Below, piece by piece: positions 1-8,362 of a stretch of 64,000 nucleotides of DNA. Made by a program: the position numbers and the translations under genes. This DNA comes from Streptomyces sp. NBC_00433 (lineage in GTDB: Bacteria > Actinomycetota > Actinomycetes > Streptomycetales > Streptomycetaceae). The stretch's first letter is position 1, and each line of letters starts with the position of its first letter. Where the stretch lies: positions 3,290,001-3,354,000 of the forward strand of contig CP107926.1 of NCBI GenBank assembly GCA_036015235.1, written 5' to 3'. Under the pieces are notes generated by a model. That model was not told where the DNA came from and did no database searches. It saw only the letters and a program-made list of their open reading frames with translations.

Positions 1-322
1 GCGCCGATGGCCGAGTCTCGTTTGCCGCGCCTCAAACATCGCGTGGGCGTGAGGAACGACACGGCCCCGGCTGCGGGACTGAGGCGGAGGTGCAGCGTCC
101 GCATCAAGTGGACACCGCCGGCCCCGGCGGTGACAATGGGCGCGATTCACCAGCACCACCACCAACAGATCGAGAATTCTGCCCGGTGATGGAGTCGGTG
201 CGGGGGCGTGCCCCCTCTCCGCGCCACCACTGGACGGTTCCAGGCGGCGATCCCGGGTCGGTTCATCAGGGCACCGACGGCCCACGGGATGCCGTCCCGC
301 CGGGCAGCGGAATGGACTCGCC
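1..322. other. left-edge region without a supported gene
   Basis: Short open frames exist here, but none has a convincing ribosome binding site, codon bias or recognisable domain. The stretch probably holds the upstream region of the MFS gene that begins at 323. No tRNA, terminator or repeat was recognised. Confidence 0.4.
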
Positions 323-1561
323 GTGCTCTCGGCGAACTACCGCGCCCTGCTGCGTACCCCTGGGGCCGCGGCTTTCTTCCTCCCCGCGTCGCTCGGACGC
401 GTCGGCCTCGCGATGACCAGCCTCAGCATCGTCTGGCTCGTGCACAGCCACACCGGCTCCTTCGCCTCGGCGGGCCTGGTCAGCGGTGCGTTCGCGGTGA
501 CCGACGCGCTCGCGGCGCCCCAAGTGGCCCGGCTCATGGACCGGTTCGGGCAGACACGAGTGCTGCCGCCCGCGCTGCTCGGGCACGGGGCGGCGGTGGG
601 CGTCCTGGTGGCGCTGGTCGCCGCCGACGCGCCCGACCCGCTGCTGGCCCTCGGCGGTGCGCTGGTCGGGGCGAGCTTTCCGCAGCTCGCCGGGCTGTCC
701 GCCGCACGCTGGGCGGCGCTGCTGCGTACCGACCGGGCGGCCGAACTGCCCACCGCCTTCGCCCTGGAGTCCATGGGCAATGCGGTGGGCTACCTCGTCG
801 GCCCAACGGTCGTCAGCGCGCTGGCCGCCGCCGGACACCCCGTGCTCGGGACACTGCTGGCCGCCACCCTCACGGTCGGCGGCGGCCTGGTCTTCGCGGC
901 CCAGCGCGGCACCGCGCCCCCGCCTGCCACGACGGCCGACAGCGGCCCGCACGCGCACCGGGAACGGTCGCTGCTGCGCGGCCCGGTCTTCGTGCTGATG
1001 GGCCTCAACCTCGCCATCGGCGTCTTCTTCGGCGCCATGCAGGTGTCGGTGACCGCCTTCGTGGTCGAGCACGGTGCGCCGGGTGCCGCCGTCCCGATCT
1101 TCGCCGTGACCAGTTGCAGCGGCCTGCTGGCCGGCTGGCTCTACGGGCTGCGCCGGTGGCGCGCCGCTCCCCCGGTCCAACTGCTCTTGGCGACAGGAGT
1201 GTTGACGTTCGGGACCGTGCTGCTGCTCATGGTCGGCTCACCGCTGGCGCTCGGCCTGGCCGTGGTCGTGACCGGGGCCACGGTCTCGCCCCTCCTCGTC
1301 CTCTTCCCCGTGCTCGCCGAGTCCGCCGTCCACCGGTCCGTCCTGACCCAGGCCTTCTCCTGGCTCGGTTCGGCGAGCCAGGCGGGCTCGGCCGCCGCCG
1401 CGGCGGTCGCCGGGTGGGCGATCGACGCCCTCGGGGCACGCGGCGGCTTCGCCATCGCCGCTACGGCCGCCGCCGCGATGACCCTCCAGGCCGTGGCCGG
1501 CCTACGCCTGCTGCGCACACCGCGGGTGACCGGTCCGGAGCCGGCGCCAACGACGACCTGA
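323..1561 (+). CDS. MFS transporter
   Basis: A 412-residue integral membrane protein of the major facilitator superfamily, probably a drug or metabolite exporter in the cytoplasmic membrane. Hydrophobic Ala/Leu/Val/Gly-rich segments recur through its length and fit about 12 transmembrane helices in two halves. The break between halves lies near residue 200, in a polar loop after the sixth helix. The first loop has the RLMDRFGQ stretch, which resembles the MFS loop 2-3 motif (GxxxDRxGR). GTG at 323 is the chosen start because the helix-forming sequence follows directly; the ATG at 312 is out of frame. The substrate cannot be read from sequence. A hypothetical gene follows 40 bp later on the same strand. 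Confidence 0.85.
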   Translation: MLSANYRALLRTPGAAAFFLPASLGRVGLAMTSLSIVWLVHSHTGSFASAGLVSGAFAVTDALAAPQVARLMDRFGQTRVLPPALLGHGAAVGVLVALVAADAPDPLLALGGALVGASFPQLAGLSAARWAALLRTDRAAELPTAFALESMGNAVGYLVGPTVVSALAAAGHPVLGTLLAATLTVGGGLVFAAQRGTAPPPATTADSGPHAHRERSLLRGPVFVLMGLNLAIGVFFGAMQVSVTAFVVEHGAPGAAVPIFAVTSCSGLLAGWLYGLRRWRAAPPVQLLLATGVLTFGTVLLLMVGSPLALGLAVVVTGATVSPLLVLFPVLAESAVHRSVLTQAFSWLGSASQAGSAAAAAVAGWAIDALGARGGFAIAATAAAAMTLQAVAGLRLLRTPRVTGPEPAPTTT

Positions 1562-1601
1562 GGCGTATCCGTATGCCAGACTCGCCCGCGAGGAGGTCGA
1601 C

Positions 1602-2237
1602 TTGCACCGCCTGACGGATCTCTCGGCCGCGTCCTGGCTCACCGCCGCGGACGCGGACCCGATGCGCCTCATCACCTTCGGCCCCGCCGGTTTCCCGGCC
1701 TACGCGCGGCTGCGCTTCATCCCGGACCCGGCCGGACCCGGGATGTCCGAGGCCGACGCCGTGCTGCCCGACGACCACCCGTCCGAGATCGAGCAGTCGC
1801 GGACCGTGCTGCTGGCACTGGGCGACGGCGCCGAGCCCTGCTTCTTCTGCGTGTGGGAGGGCTACGAAGGGTCCTTCCTCGCCCCGGACCTGCTGCGCGG
1901 CCCCCTGGTCGAGCTGCCGCACCGGCGCTACGTGCTCTTCGCCGGCGCCCTGGGCGAAATCGCCGCATGGGAAGGCCACTTCGGCGGCGGGCGCCCCTGC
2001 CCGCCGCCCGCCTTCGCCTGGCCCGCCGACCACCGCTGGTGCTTCACCAGCGACGTCGACCCGCACTGGGCGGGCATCGGCGCGAGCGCCACGGCGATCG
2101 ACGCCCTGACCGCACGCACCGACGTGGACGCCGTCCCCGCCCGGCCCGACCAGCCCCCGCCTGCCTACGACAGCTGGCGAGAAAGCTGCGTTCGTCCGCC
2201 CCACCGCACGTCAGGCCCGTGCGCCCGGTGTCCGTGA
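1602..2237 (+). CDS. hypothetical protein, 211 aa
   Basis: This soluble protein was not matched to a named family. It is acidic and rich in Pro and aromatic residues, with phrases such as FFCVWEGYEG and YVLFAGALG that suggest a compact globular fold. No signal peptide or membrane segment is visible. The likely start is TTG at 1602, because a GAGGAGG Shine-Dalgarno lies about 5 bases upstream; no ATG fits as well. The 3' end overlaps the convergent ABC permease gene by 27 bp, so the two transcripts are antisense to each other there. It may be co-transcribed with the MFS gene 40 bp upstream. Similar proteins of unknown function are common in Streptomyces (recollection, not checked). Confidence 0.65.
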   Translation: MHRLTDLSAASWLTAADADPMRLITFGPAGFPAYARLRFIPDPAGPGMSEADAVLPDDHPSEIEQSRTVLLALGDGAEPCFFCVWEGYEGSFLAPDLLRGPLVELPHRRYVLFAGALGEIAAWEGHFGGGRPCPPPAFAWPADHRWCFTSDVDPHWAGIGASATAIDALTARTDVDAVPARPDQPPPAYDSWRESCVRPPHRTSGPCARCP

Positions 2238-2825
2238 GGTCAGAGCCGCGGACGTGGCGACGGCGGCCGCCCCGGCCGCCCACAGGAGGGGCAGCCAGAC
2301 CTGGACCGACGACAGGGACAGATGCAGCCGGTAGACGGCCAGCATGATCAGCGCCACCGGCATGTTGGTGCCAAGGACGCTGCTGCGGGCGTATCCGAAG
2401 CGGATCAGCAGCGGGAGCTGGATCGCGATGTTGACGGCGAAAAGCGCCCAGGACACGGTCAGCAGCGTCACCAGGGTGCGGCCGTCGAGGGGGGCGCCCT
2501 CGCCCCGGGCGAGGAGGAGGGCCGGTGCGGTGCCGGCGGCGACGGTGGCGAGGAAGCTGCCGAGGGCCCAGGCGTAGTGGCCGAGGACGACCGTGCGGCG
2601 GGACAGCGGCAGGACGGCGTAGAGGGTGCCGAGGCCCGCCTTGTCGGCGACCACGAAGGGGTGGACGGCGATCAGCGGGGTGAGCAGCAGCGCGAGGGCG
2701 GGCACGAGCCCGACGGGATTGCGGGAGAGGACCGCGACCAGCAGGGCGAACACCATCAGGCCCTGCGCCTTGTAGGGCGCGACGGTGCGCAGGTGCAGCA
2801 CGGCCACGCGGGCGACGGCGCTCAT
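2211..2825 (-). CDS. ABC-2 type transporter permease
   Basis: A 204-residue membrane protein with about six hydrophobic helices, for example GLMVFALLVAVL, VPALALLLTPLIA and LPLLWAAGAAAVA. It resembles the small ABC-2 family permeases that pair with YtrB-type ATPases. Its ATG lies inside the end of the ATPase gene (ATGA overlap at 2822-2825), so it is translationally coupled to it. With the ATPase and the GntR regulator it forms a three-gene operon. The likely role is export of, or resistance to, a membrane-active compound or cell-wall stress, as known for ytr-type systems; that role is inferred from family and context only. Confidence 0.8.
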   Translation of the reverse strand: MSAVARVAVLHLRTVAPYKAQGLMVFALLVAVLSRNPVGLVPALALLLTPLIAVHPFVVADKAGLGTLYAVLPLSRRTVVLGHYAWALGSFLATVAAGTAPALLLARGEGAPLDGRTLVTLLTVSWALFAVNIAIQLPLLIRFGYARSSVLGTNMPVALIMLAVYRLHLSLSSVQVWLPLLWAAGAAAVATSAALTSRTPGARA

Positions 2826-3733
2826 GCGGCGGCCCCGCGCCGGTCGACGCCGTCGCCCGCGGGCCGCGCCGGGTGCTTCGGGCGCGATCCGACGTGCACG
2901 GCGATCTCCTCCAGGGTGGGCGCCTCGATGAGCACCCGCGCGCCGAGGAGTCCGGCCTCCTCGGTGCTGACGAGGGCTTCCACGCCGGCCGGTGTCCGCC
3001 GGGGGCCGATCAGTTCGACACCGACGAGGTCGGTCAGGTCGTCGGGGCCGCCGCGTACGACGCGGTAGGCGGCCAGGATGTCGTCCTTGGGGCCGGTCCG
3101 CACGACGCGGCCGTCGTGGATGAGGGTGACGTAGTCGCCGATGCGGTCCAGGTCGGAGGTGATGTGCGTGGAGAAGAGCACGCTGTGGTCCTCGTCCTGC
3201 AGGAAGTCCCCGATGATGCCGGCGAGTTCGTCGCGGGCGACGGGGTCCAGGCCGCTGGTCGGCTCGTCGAGTACCAGCAACCGCGCCCGGTGCGAGAGGG
3301 CCACCGCGATCATCAGCTTCATCGCCATGCCGCGGGACAGGTCCTTGACCTTCGCCCGCGCGTCCAGGCCGAATTCGTCCAGCAGCAGCCGGTAGCGCGC
3401 GCTGTCCCAGCGGTCGTAGAAGGGGCGCAGCGTGCGTTCGACCTCGGTCAGCCGCCAGTCGCCCACCAGGTAGGTGTGGTCGAGCACCACTCCGACGTCC
3501 TGGCGCAGCGCGACCGGTCCCGGCACCCGGTGGCCGAGCAGCTCGATCTCGCCGGTGTCGATCCCGCGCATGCCCAGCAGGCAGCGGATCGCCGTGGTCT
3601 TGCCCGCCCCGTTCGCGCCGATGAGCCCCATCACGTAGCCGGTCGGCAGCTCGAAGCTCACATCGCGCAGGGCGAAGGTGTCGCCCGCCGCCGCGCCCAC
3701 GCCCCGCAGGGCGAAGGCCAGATCGCCGCTCAC
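2822..3733 (-). CDS. ABC transporter ATP-binding protein
   Basis: A 303-residue cytoplasmic ATPase that would energise the adjoining ABC-2 permease. Motifs in order are Walker A GANGAGKTT near residue 40, the signature LSRGM near residue 135, Walker B RLLVLDEPT followed by SGLDP near 155-165, and the switch STHI near 190. A C-terminal extension of about 90 residues follows the ATPase core, as in YtrB-like and drug-resistance ABC proteins. The start is GTG at 3733, 18 bp after the GntR gene. The stop overlaps the permease start. Regulation is presumably by the GntR protein encoded just upstream. Confidence 0.9.
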   Translation of the reverse strand: MSGDLAFALRGVGAAAGDTFALRDVSFELPTGYVMGLIGANGAGKTTAIRCLLGMRGIDTGEIELLGHRVPGPVALRQDVGVVLDHTYLVGDWRLTEVERTLRPFYDRWDSARYRLLLDEFGLDARAKVKDLSRGMAMKLMIAVALSHRARLLVLDEPTSGLDPVARDELAGIIGDFLQDEDHSVLFSTHITSDLDRIGDYVTLIHDGRVVRTGPKDDILAAYRVVRGGPDDLTDLVGVELIGPRRTPAGVEALVSTEEAGLLGARVLIEAPTLEEIAVHVGSRPKHPARPAGDGVDRRGAAA

Positions 3734-3751
3734 CGGCCGGTCCCCCCGGTC

Positions 3752-4138
3752 TCAGGCATGTTCGCGCTCGGCCCGCAGCAGCCCGTCCAGGATCTCGATG
3801 AGGTCCTCCCGGTCCAGTCCTGCCCGCCCTGCGGCGTCGAGGGCGGACTGCAGGCCGTCCTCGACCTGGCGCAGCAGCTGCTCGCGCACCAGCGCCGAGT
3901 CCAGCGGCAGGACGTAGGCGCCCTTGCCGGGGACCGTGGCGATGAAGCCCTCGGCGGCCAGCTCGGTGTAGGCGCGGTTCGTGGTGATGATGCTGATCCG
4001 CAGGTCCCGCGCGAGGGCGCGCACGGACGGCAGGGCGGTGCCCTCGGCGACCTCCCCGGACAGGATCGCCGCACCGACCTGCTCCTTGATCTGCTGGTAG
4101 AGCGGTAGGCCGGAACTGTTCGACAGGACCACCCGCAC
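3752..4138 (-). CDS. GntR family (YtrA subfamily) transcriptional regulator
   Basis: A 128-residue repressor with an N-terminal winged helix of the GntR family. The YQQIKEQV, GTALPSVRALARDL and TTNRAYTEL stretches give the helix-turn-helix and the wing. Only a short helical C-terminal tail follows (about residues 75-128), typical of YtrA-type members that dimerise without a ligand-binding domain. GTG at 4138 is chosen because GGGAGG lies six bases upstream. It is first in an operon with the ABC ATPase and permease. A 25-bp inverted repeat in its leader is the probable autoregulatory operator. Confidence 0.9.
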   Translation of the reverse strand: MRVVLSNSSGLPLYQQIKEQVGAAILSGEVAEGTALPSVRALARDLRISIITTNRAYTELAAEGFIATVPGKGAYVLPLDSALVREQLLRQVEDGLQSALDAAGRAGLDREDLIEILDGLLRAEREHA

Positions 4139-4170
4139 GACGGACCTCCCCTCCTCGTCGTTCTTCCTCG

Positions 4171-4195
4171 ACTGTACATGAACACTATATACAGT
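4171..4195. promoter_or_regulatory. probable GntR/YtrA operator
   Basis: The inverted repeat ACTGTA-N13-TACAGT has perfect 6-bp arms in an AT-rich island. It sits 33 bp upstream of the GntR start codon, overlapping the likely promoter. Autoregulatory inverted repeats of this sort are known for YtrA-type regulators. The assignment to this regulator is inferred from position. Confidence 0.65.
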
Positions 4196-4234
4196 CGGAA
4201 CGGTAGAGACACGGGTGGGCGCCGGGCCGCCGGG

Positions 4235-4747
4235 TCAGTCGCCCGTCGTGCCGTCGGCCATCTCGCGCAGGATGTCGAGGTGGCCGTTGTGGCGGGCGGT
4301 CTCCTCGATCAGGTGCAGCAGGATCCAGCGCAGGTTCATCCGGCGGCCGTCGCGGATGGTGCGCTCGGCCAGGTCGTCCAGGGAGCGGCCGGCGACCAGC
4401 TCGCGGTGGCGGGCCGCGTCGGCGGCGTAGTCGGCGAGCAGGTCGGCCAGCGGGGTCTCGGCTCCCACACGCATCTCGCGGTCGGGGTCCTCCTCGGTCC
4501 ACGGCCCGCGGTCCTCGCCGCCGAGGAAGACCACGTCGAACCACCAGTGCTCCACCCAGCGCAGGTGGCTGATCAGGCCGCCCACCGTCATCAGCGGGGA
4601 GCCGGGCAGCGGGGCGCCGGCCGCGCCCGCGGCGGAGAGGCCCTCGCATTTCACCAGGGCGGTGTCGCGTACGTAGTCGAGGAAGGTGACGAGGGAGGCG
4701 CGCTCGTCGCCGGTGGGCGGGACATCGGTCCGTGCTGTCGTGGTCAT
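4235..4747 (-). CDS. DinB family protein (DUF664-like)
   Basis: A protein of about 170 residues predicted to form a DinB/YfiT four-helix bundle. Such proteins bind a divalent metal through spaced histidines; here they are probably within ISHLRWVEHWW (about residue 60) and IEETARHNGHLD (near residue 150). Members act as putative metal-dependent hydrolases or thiol-dependent transferases such as mycothiol S-transferases. The substrate is unknown. ATG at 4747 is preferred over a longer frame starting at 4774 because the MTTTART N-terminus is typical. The gene is divergent from the HxlR regulator. Confidence 0.8.
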   Translation of the reverse strand: MTTTARTDVPPTGDERASLVTFLDYVRDTALVKCEGLSAAGAAGAPLPGSPLMTVGGLISHLRWVEHWWFDVVFLGGEDRGPWTEEDPDREMRVGAETPLADLLADYAADAARHRELVAGRSLDDLAERTIRDGRRMNLRWILLHLIEETARHNGHLDILREMADGTTGD

Positions 4748-4887
4748 GAGGCCGCATCGTCTTCCATCGGCCACGCCTTGTCGAACAGATAAAGGGCCGC
4801 CGCGGGCGGGGCTCCTGAAAAGCCAGCGGCTAGTCTTGATTCATAAGCTCTTGTCACAGCTCTCCTCGTCCGCGGGAGGTGGTCGCC

Positions 4888-5565
4888 ATGGCGTCGAAGC
4901 GCACCTACGGCGACGGGTGCGGCATCGCGCGCGCCCTGGACCTGGTCGGGGAGCGGTGGGCGCTGCTGGTCGTACGCGAGCTGCTGCTCGGGCCGAAGCG
5001 CTTCTCCGGGCTGCACGCGGGACTGCCGGGCGTGAGCCCGAACGTCCTGGCGCAGCGGCTGCGCGACCTGGAGGCGGCCGGGGTGCTGCGGCGCCGCGTC
5101 CTGGGGCCGCCGGCCGGTGCGCGGGTCTACGAACTCACCGAGTGGGGCCAGGAATTGCGCCCGCTGCTGATCGGGCTCGACCGCTGGGGCGGCCGCGCCC
5201 CCGAGCCGACCGCGGACCCCTACCGCAGCGCCGACTCGCTGCTGCTCTGGCTGTGCTCGCGCTACGACCCGGCGGCCGGCGCGGGCCTGGCGGCGCTCCT
5301 CGCGGTGCGGATCGGGGACGACCGCTTCGCCGTACGCGTCGGCGACCGGCTCACGGTGGAGCGCGGGGTGCCCGACCGGCCCGACGCCACCCTCGCGGGT
5401 GACCTCGTCACGTTGACGGAGGTGCTCCAGGGGCGCCGCGCCATCGCCGAGGCCGCGCAGAGCGGCGCGCTGGCGGTCGGCGGCGACGTGACGGCCGTAC
5501 GCCGGCTGGTGGACGTGCTGATCACCTCCCGTCCCGCGACCGCGAAGGCCCCGATCCCCGCGTGA
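4888..5565 (+). CDS. HxlR family transcriptional regulator with C-terminal SCP2-like domain
   Basis: A DNA-binding protein of 225 residues. Residues 1-100 form the HxlR winged helix, with ALDLVGERWALLVVRELLLG, LPGVSPNVLAQRLRDLEAAG and YELTEWGQEL. Residues 120-220 form a second domain with the pattern of sterol-carrier-like modules that bind hydrophobic ligands. ATG at 4888 has GGGAGG eight to nine bases upstream and is preferred over the GTG at 4879. The fusion suggests a ligand-sensing repressor. The divergent DinB gene is the nearest possible target. Confidence 0.85.
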   Translation: MASKRTYGDGCGIARALDLVGERWALLVVRELLLGPKRFSGLHAGLPGVSPNVLAQRLRDLEAAGVLRRRVLGPPAGARVYELTEWGQELRPLLIGLDRWGGRAPEPTADPYRSADSLLLWLCSRYDPAAGAGLAALLAVRIGDDRFAVRVGDRLTVERGVPDRPDATLAGDLVTLTEVLQGRRAIAEAAQSGALAVGGDVTAVRRLVDVLITSRPATAKAPIPA

Positions 5566-5684
5566 GCCGCGGTCCCCTCGCAGGCGGGCCCCCGCCCCTT
5601 CGGCCGGCGGCAGGCGCATGACAGCATCGGAGCCGCCACCCCGGGCGCCCGCCGACGCCGCGGACGACAGAGACGAGACGCGCC

Positions 5685-6929
5685 ATGCCGCTGCAGATCA
5701 GGGCCTTCGACGCCGGCCACCCCTCCCAGCTGCTCGACCTCGAATGGCACCTGCCGCTCGAGGAGTGGTCGGACGAGAACCTGGTCGCGCTGCCGCGCGG
5801 CATCTCGCGGCACGTCGTGCGCTTCGCGCGGGCCGGCGACGAGGTCGTGGCGATCAAGGAGGTCAGCGAGTGGGCGGCCGTACGCGAATACGGGCTGCTG
5901 CGGGACCTCGACCGGCTCTCCATACCCGCGGTCGACCCGATCGCCGTGGTCACCGGGCGGGTCGCCGCCGACGGCACGCCGCTGGAGCCGGCGCTGATCA
6001 CCCGGCACCTGAACGGCTCGCTGCCCTACCGCTCGATGTTCGAGACGACGATGCGCCCCGGGACGGTCAACCGGCTGCTCGACGCGCTCGCGGTGCTGCT
6101 GGTGCGGCTGCACCTGGTGGGCTTCGCGTGGGGCGACTGCTCGCTGTCCAACACCCTCTTCCGGCGCGACGCCGGCGCCTATGCCGCGTATCTGGTGGAC
6201 GCCGAGACCGGGCAGATCCAGCCGGAGCTGACCGCCGGGCAGCGGGACTACGACATCGAGCTGGCCCGGGTGAACATCGCCGGTGAGCTGATGGACCTGG
6301 AGGCCGGCGGCTCGCTGCACCCCTCGGTGGACCCGGTGACCTTCGCCGAGGCGATCTGCTCCCGCTACACCGACCTGTGGCACGAGCTGACCCGCGAGTC
6401 GGTCTACCCGGCGGACAAGCGGCACTACATCGACCGCCGCATCCGCCGCCTCAACGACCTCGGCTTCGACGTCGCCGAGATGCAGATCCAGCGCTCGCCG
6501 AGCGGCGACACCGTGACCTTCCTGCCGAAGGTGGTGGACGCCGGGCACCACCAGCGCCAGCTGCTGCGGCTGACCGGCATGGACACCGAGGAGAACCAGG
6601 CCCGCAGCCTGCTCAACGACCTGGACTCCTGGATGACCACCCAGGACGACTACGCCCCCGGCGACCCCATGGGCCTGGGCGCCCGCCCCGAGGTGCTCGC
6701 GCACCGCTGGGTGCGGCAGGTCTTCCGGCCCGCGGTCCGGCTGATCCCGGCCGACCTGCGCCGCAGCATGGAGCCCGCGCAGATCTACCACGAGCTGCTC
6801 GAACACCGCTGGTACCTGTCGGAGGCCGCCGGCCACGACGTCGGCTTCGACGAGGCGGTGGCCGACTACCTCTCCGACGTCCTGCCGCGCATACCGGACC
6901 CGAACGCGCTGGTGCCCGAGCCCGAGTAG
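5685..6929 (+). CDS. DUF4032 domain-containing protein with lipopolysaccharide-kinase-like N-terminal region
   Basis: A 414-residue cytoplasmic protein. Residues 50-220 resemble an atypical kinase fold: VVAIKEV supplies a VAIK-like lysine, LVRLHLVGFAWGDCSLSNTLF resembles the HxDxxxxN catalytic loop with WGDCSLSN, and YLVDAETGQI resembles a DFG-like acidic motif. Residues 230-400 match the pattern of the actinobacterial DUF4032 domain. The phosphorylated substrate, if any, is unknown. ATG at 5685 follows a purine-rich stretch. The gene is convergent with the oxidoreductase gene, with a gap of about 10 bp. Confidence 0.8.
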   Translation: MPLQIRAFDAGHPSQLLDLEWHLPLEEWSDENLVALPRGISRHVVRFARAGDEVVAIKEVSEWAAVREYGLLRDLDRLSIPAVDPIAVVTGRVAADGTPLEPALITRHLNGSLPYRSMFETTMRPGTVNRLLDALAVLLVRLHLVGFAWGDCSLSNTLFRRDAGAYAAYLVDAETGQIQPELTAGQRDYDIELARVNIAGELMDLEAGGSLHPSVDPVTFAEAICSRYTDLWHELTRESVYPADKRHYIDRRIRRLNDLGFDVAEMQIQRSPSGDTVTFLPKVVDAGHHQRQLLRLTGMDTEENQARSLLNDLDSWMTTQDDYAPGDPMGLGARPEVLAHRWVRQVFRPAVRLIPADLRRSMEPAQIYHELLEHRWYLSEAAGHDVGFDEAVADYLSDVLPRIPDPNALVPEPE

Positions 6930-6939
6930 CGGCGGCGCC

Positions 6940-8169
6940 TCAGGTCAGCCGCAGCGCCGCCTCCCGTACGGCCAGCGCGTCCGCCCGCACCTCGCGCAGG
7001 CCGGGCAGCGGCCAGATGCCGGGGCGGGGGGCCGGGCGCGGCCCGGGGTTCGGTACCCAGGACACGCTGCGAGTCCAGGCCCGCAACTGCTCGCGGAAGC
7101 CGATCCTTGCCGGGCCCGCCCGGTGGGTGCGGCGGGTGGACATGCCGTCGGCGTCCCAGGTGTCGATGTGCAGGGTCGCGCCCTCGTCACGGGCGTAGGG
7201 CGAGGGCAGGGTGAGGGTGGCGACCGAGTCGGTGCCGGTGAATTCCAGCGTCTCGCGGTAGCGCCGGTGGGCGGGCAGCCGCAGGTGGCTCGCCTCGACC
7301 ACGAGGTCGCCGTCGGGCCGCCAGCGGCAGCTGACCGCGCTGCCGCCGGCCCACTGCATGCTGTGCTCCAGGCTGCCGTACAGCTCGCGCCCGGTGCCTT
7401 CGAGCGCCGCGTGCACGATGTTGACCTGGTGGATCAGCGAACCGCCCAGGCCGCGGGCGTAGACCTCGCGCTGGGTCGCCGAGGCGTCCTCGCCGAGCGC
7501 GCGGACCAGCGCGGCCTCGGCGGGCGGCGACTGCGGGCCGAAGGGCGGCGGCGGATACGGCACCAGGTGGTCGACCAGGTGCGGGGCGTTGGGGTCGTGG
7601 ATGTCGACGGTGATCCTGCGGGCGGTGGCCGCGTGCTCGCGGCAGTGGTCGATGAAGAGCTGCACCACCGGGTCGTGCCGCTTCATGTAGCCGGCGGTGA
7701 CCGGGACCCCGGTGCGCACCTCGGCCGCGATCAGCTCGTCGATCTCGGCCGGGTCCAGGCTGACCGGCTTCTCGCACAGCACCGGCAGCCCGGCGTCCAG
7801 GCAGCCGAGCACCGCGTCCCGGTGGGTCCACCACGGCGACAGGACGAGCGCGGCCGTCGCCCCCGCCCACACCGACTCCTCCGGTGTGCCGCACACCGTG
7901 AGGCGGGGAAAACCGGCCATCAGTGCGGCGCGCTGCCGGGGATCGGGATCGATCACGGCGACCGGCCTGATCAACTGCGGCAGATCGCGGATCTCGCGCA
8001 GATGCGCGGCGTGCGCGACCTTGCCCGCACCGATGATGACCACCCGTACTGGTGCCGGTACGGACTCCGGCTCGTCGCCGGGACCGGGGTCACCTGCCGC
8101 CCACGGGCCCTGTCCTGTGCTGACGGGGTCCGACACCCCGGTCGGTCCCTGCTGCCCCGCGTGACGCAT
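6940..8169 (-). CDS. Gfo/Idh/MocA family oxidoreductase
   Basis: A predicted NAD(P)-dependent dehydrogenase of about 409 residues that probably acts on a sugar or polyol derivative. After a disordered Gly/Pro-rich N-terminus of about 40 residues comes a Rossmann motif, VVIIGAGKVAHAAHL. LPVLCEKPVS follows and carries the family EKP lysine, with GYMKRHDP in the substrate-binding region. ATG at 8169 is preferred because AAAGGA lies eight bases upstream; an in-frame ATG at 8178 lacks space for a ribosome binding site. The gene is divergent from the LuxR-type regulator. Substrate and pathway cannot be told. Confidence 0.85.
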   Translation of the reverse strand: MRHAGQQGPTGVSDPVSTGQGPWAAGDPGPGDEPESVPAPVRVVIIGAGKVAHAAHLREIRDLPQLIRPVAVIDPDPRQRAALMAGFPRLTVCGTPEESVWAGATAALVLSPWWTHRDAVLGCLDAGLPVLCEKPVSLDPAEIDELIAAEVRTGVPVTAGYMKRHDPVVQLFIDHCREHAATARRITVDIHDPNAPHLVDHLVPYPPPPFGPQSPPAEAALVRALGEDASATQREVYARGLGGSLIHQVNIVHAALEGTGRELYGSLEHSMQWAGGSAVSCRWRPDGDLVVEASHLRLPAHRRYRETLEFTGTDSVATLTLPSPYARDEGATLHIDTWDADGMSTRRTHRAGPARIGFREQLRAWTRSVSWVPNPGPRPAPRPGIWPLPGLREVRADALAVREAALRLT

Positions 8170-8362
8170 CGTGCTCATCCTTTCGGCGACCGGCTCCCGT
8201 TCCTACCAGGAAAAGTGGCGCGACCGCGACGCCGGGGTGTCCGAACCGTGATCTCACCCATGGCGTGAGGGCCATCCATTGCTAGAGTCGGTATAGGGGC
8301 GCGGTTGCCGCCTTGCAGGCACCTGCACGTTTCGGCGCACCCGGCGACGAAAGAGGGAATCC

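Noticed and set aside
8253..8269. CTCAC-N7-GTGAG inverted repeat between the oxidoreductase and LuxR genes
   Set aside because: Arms of only 5 bp in GC-rich sequence are too short to claim an operator.
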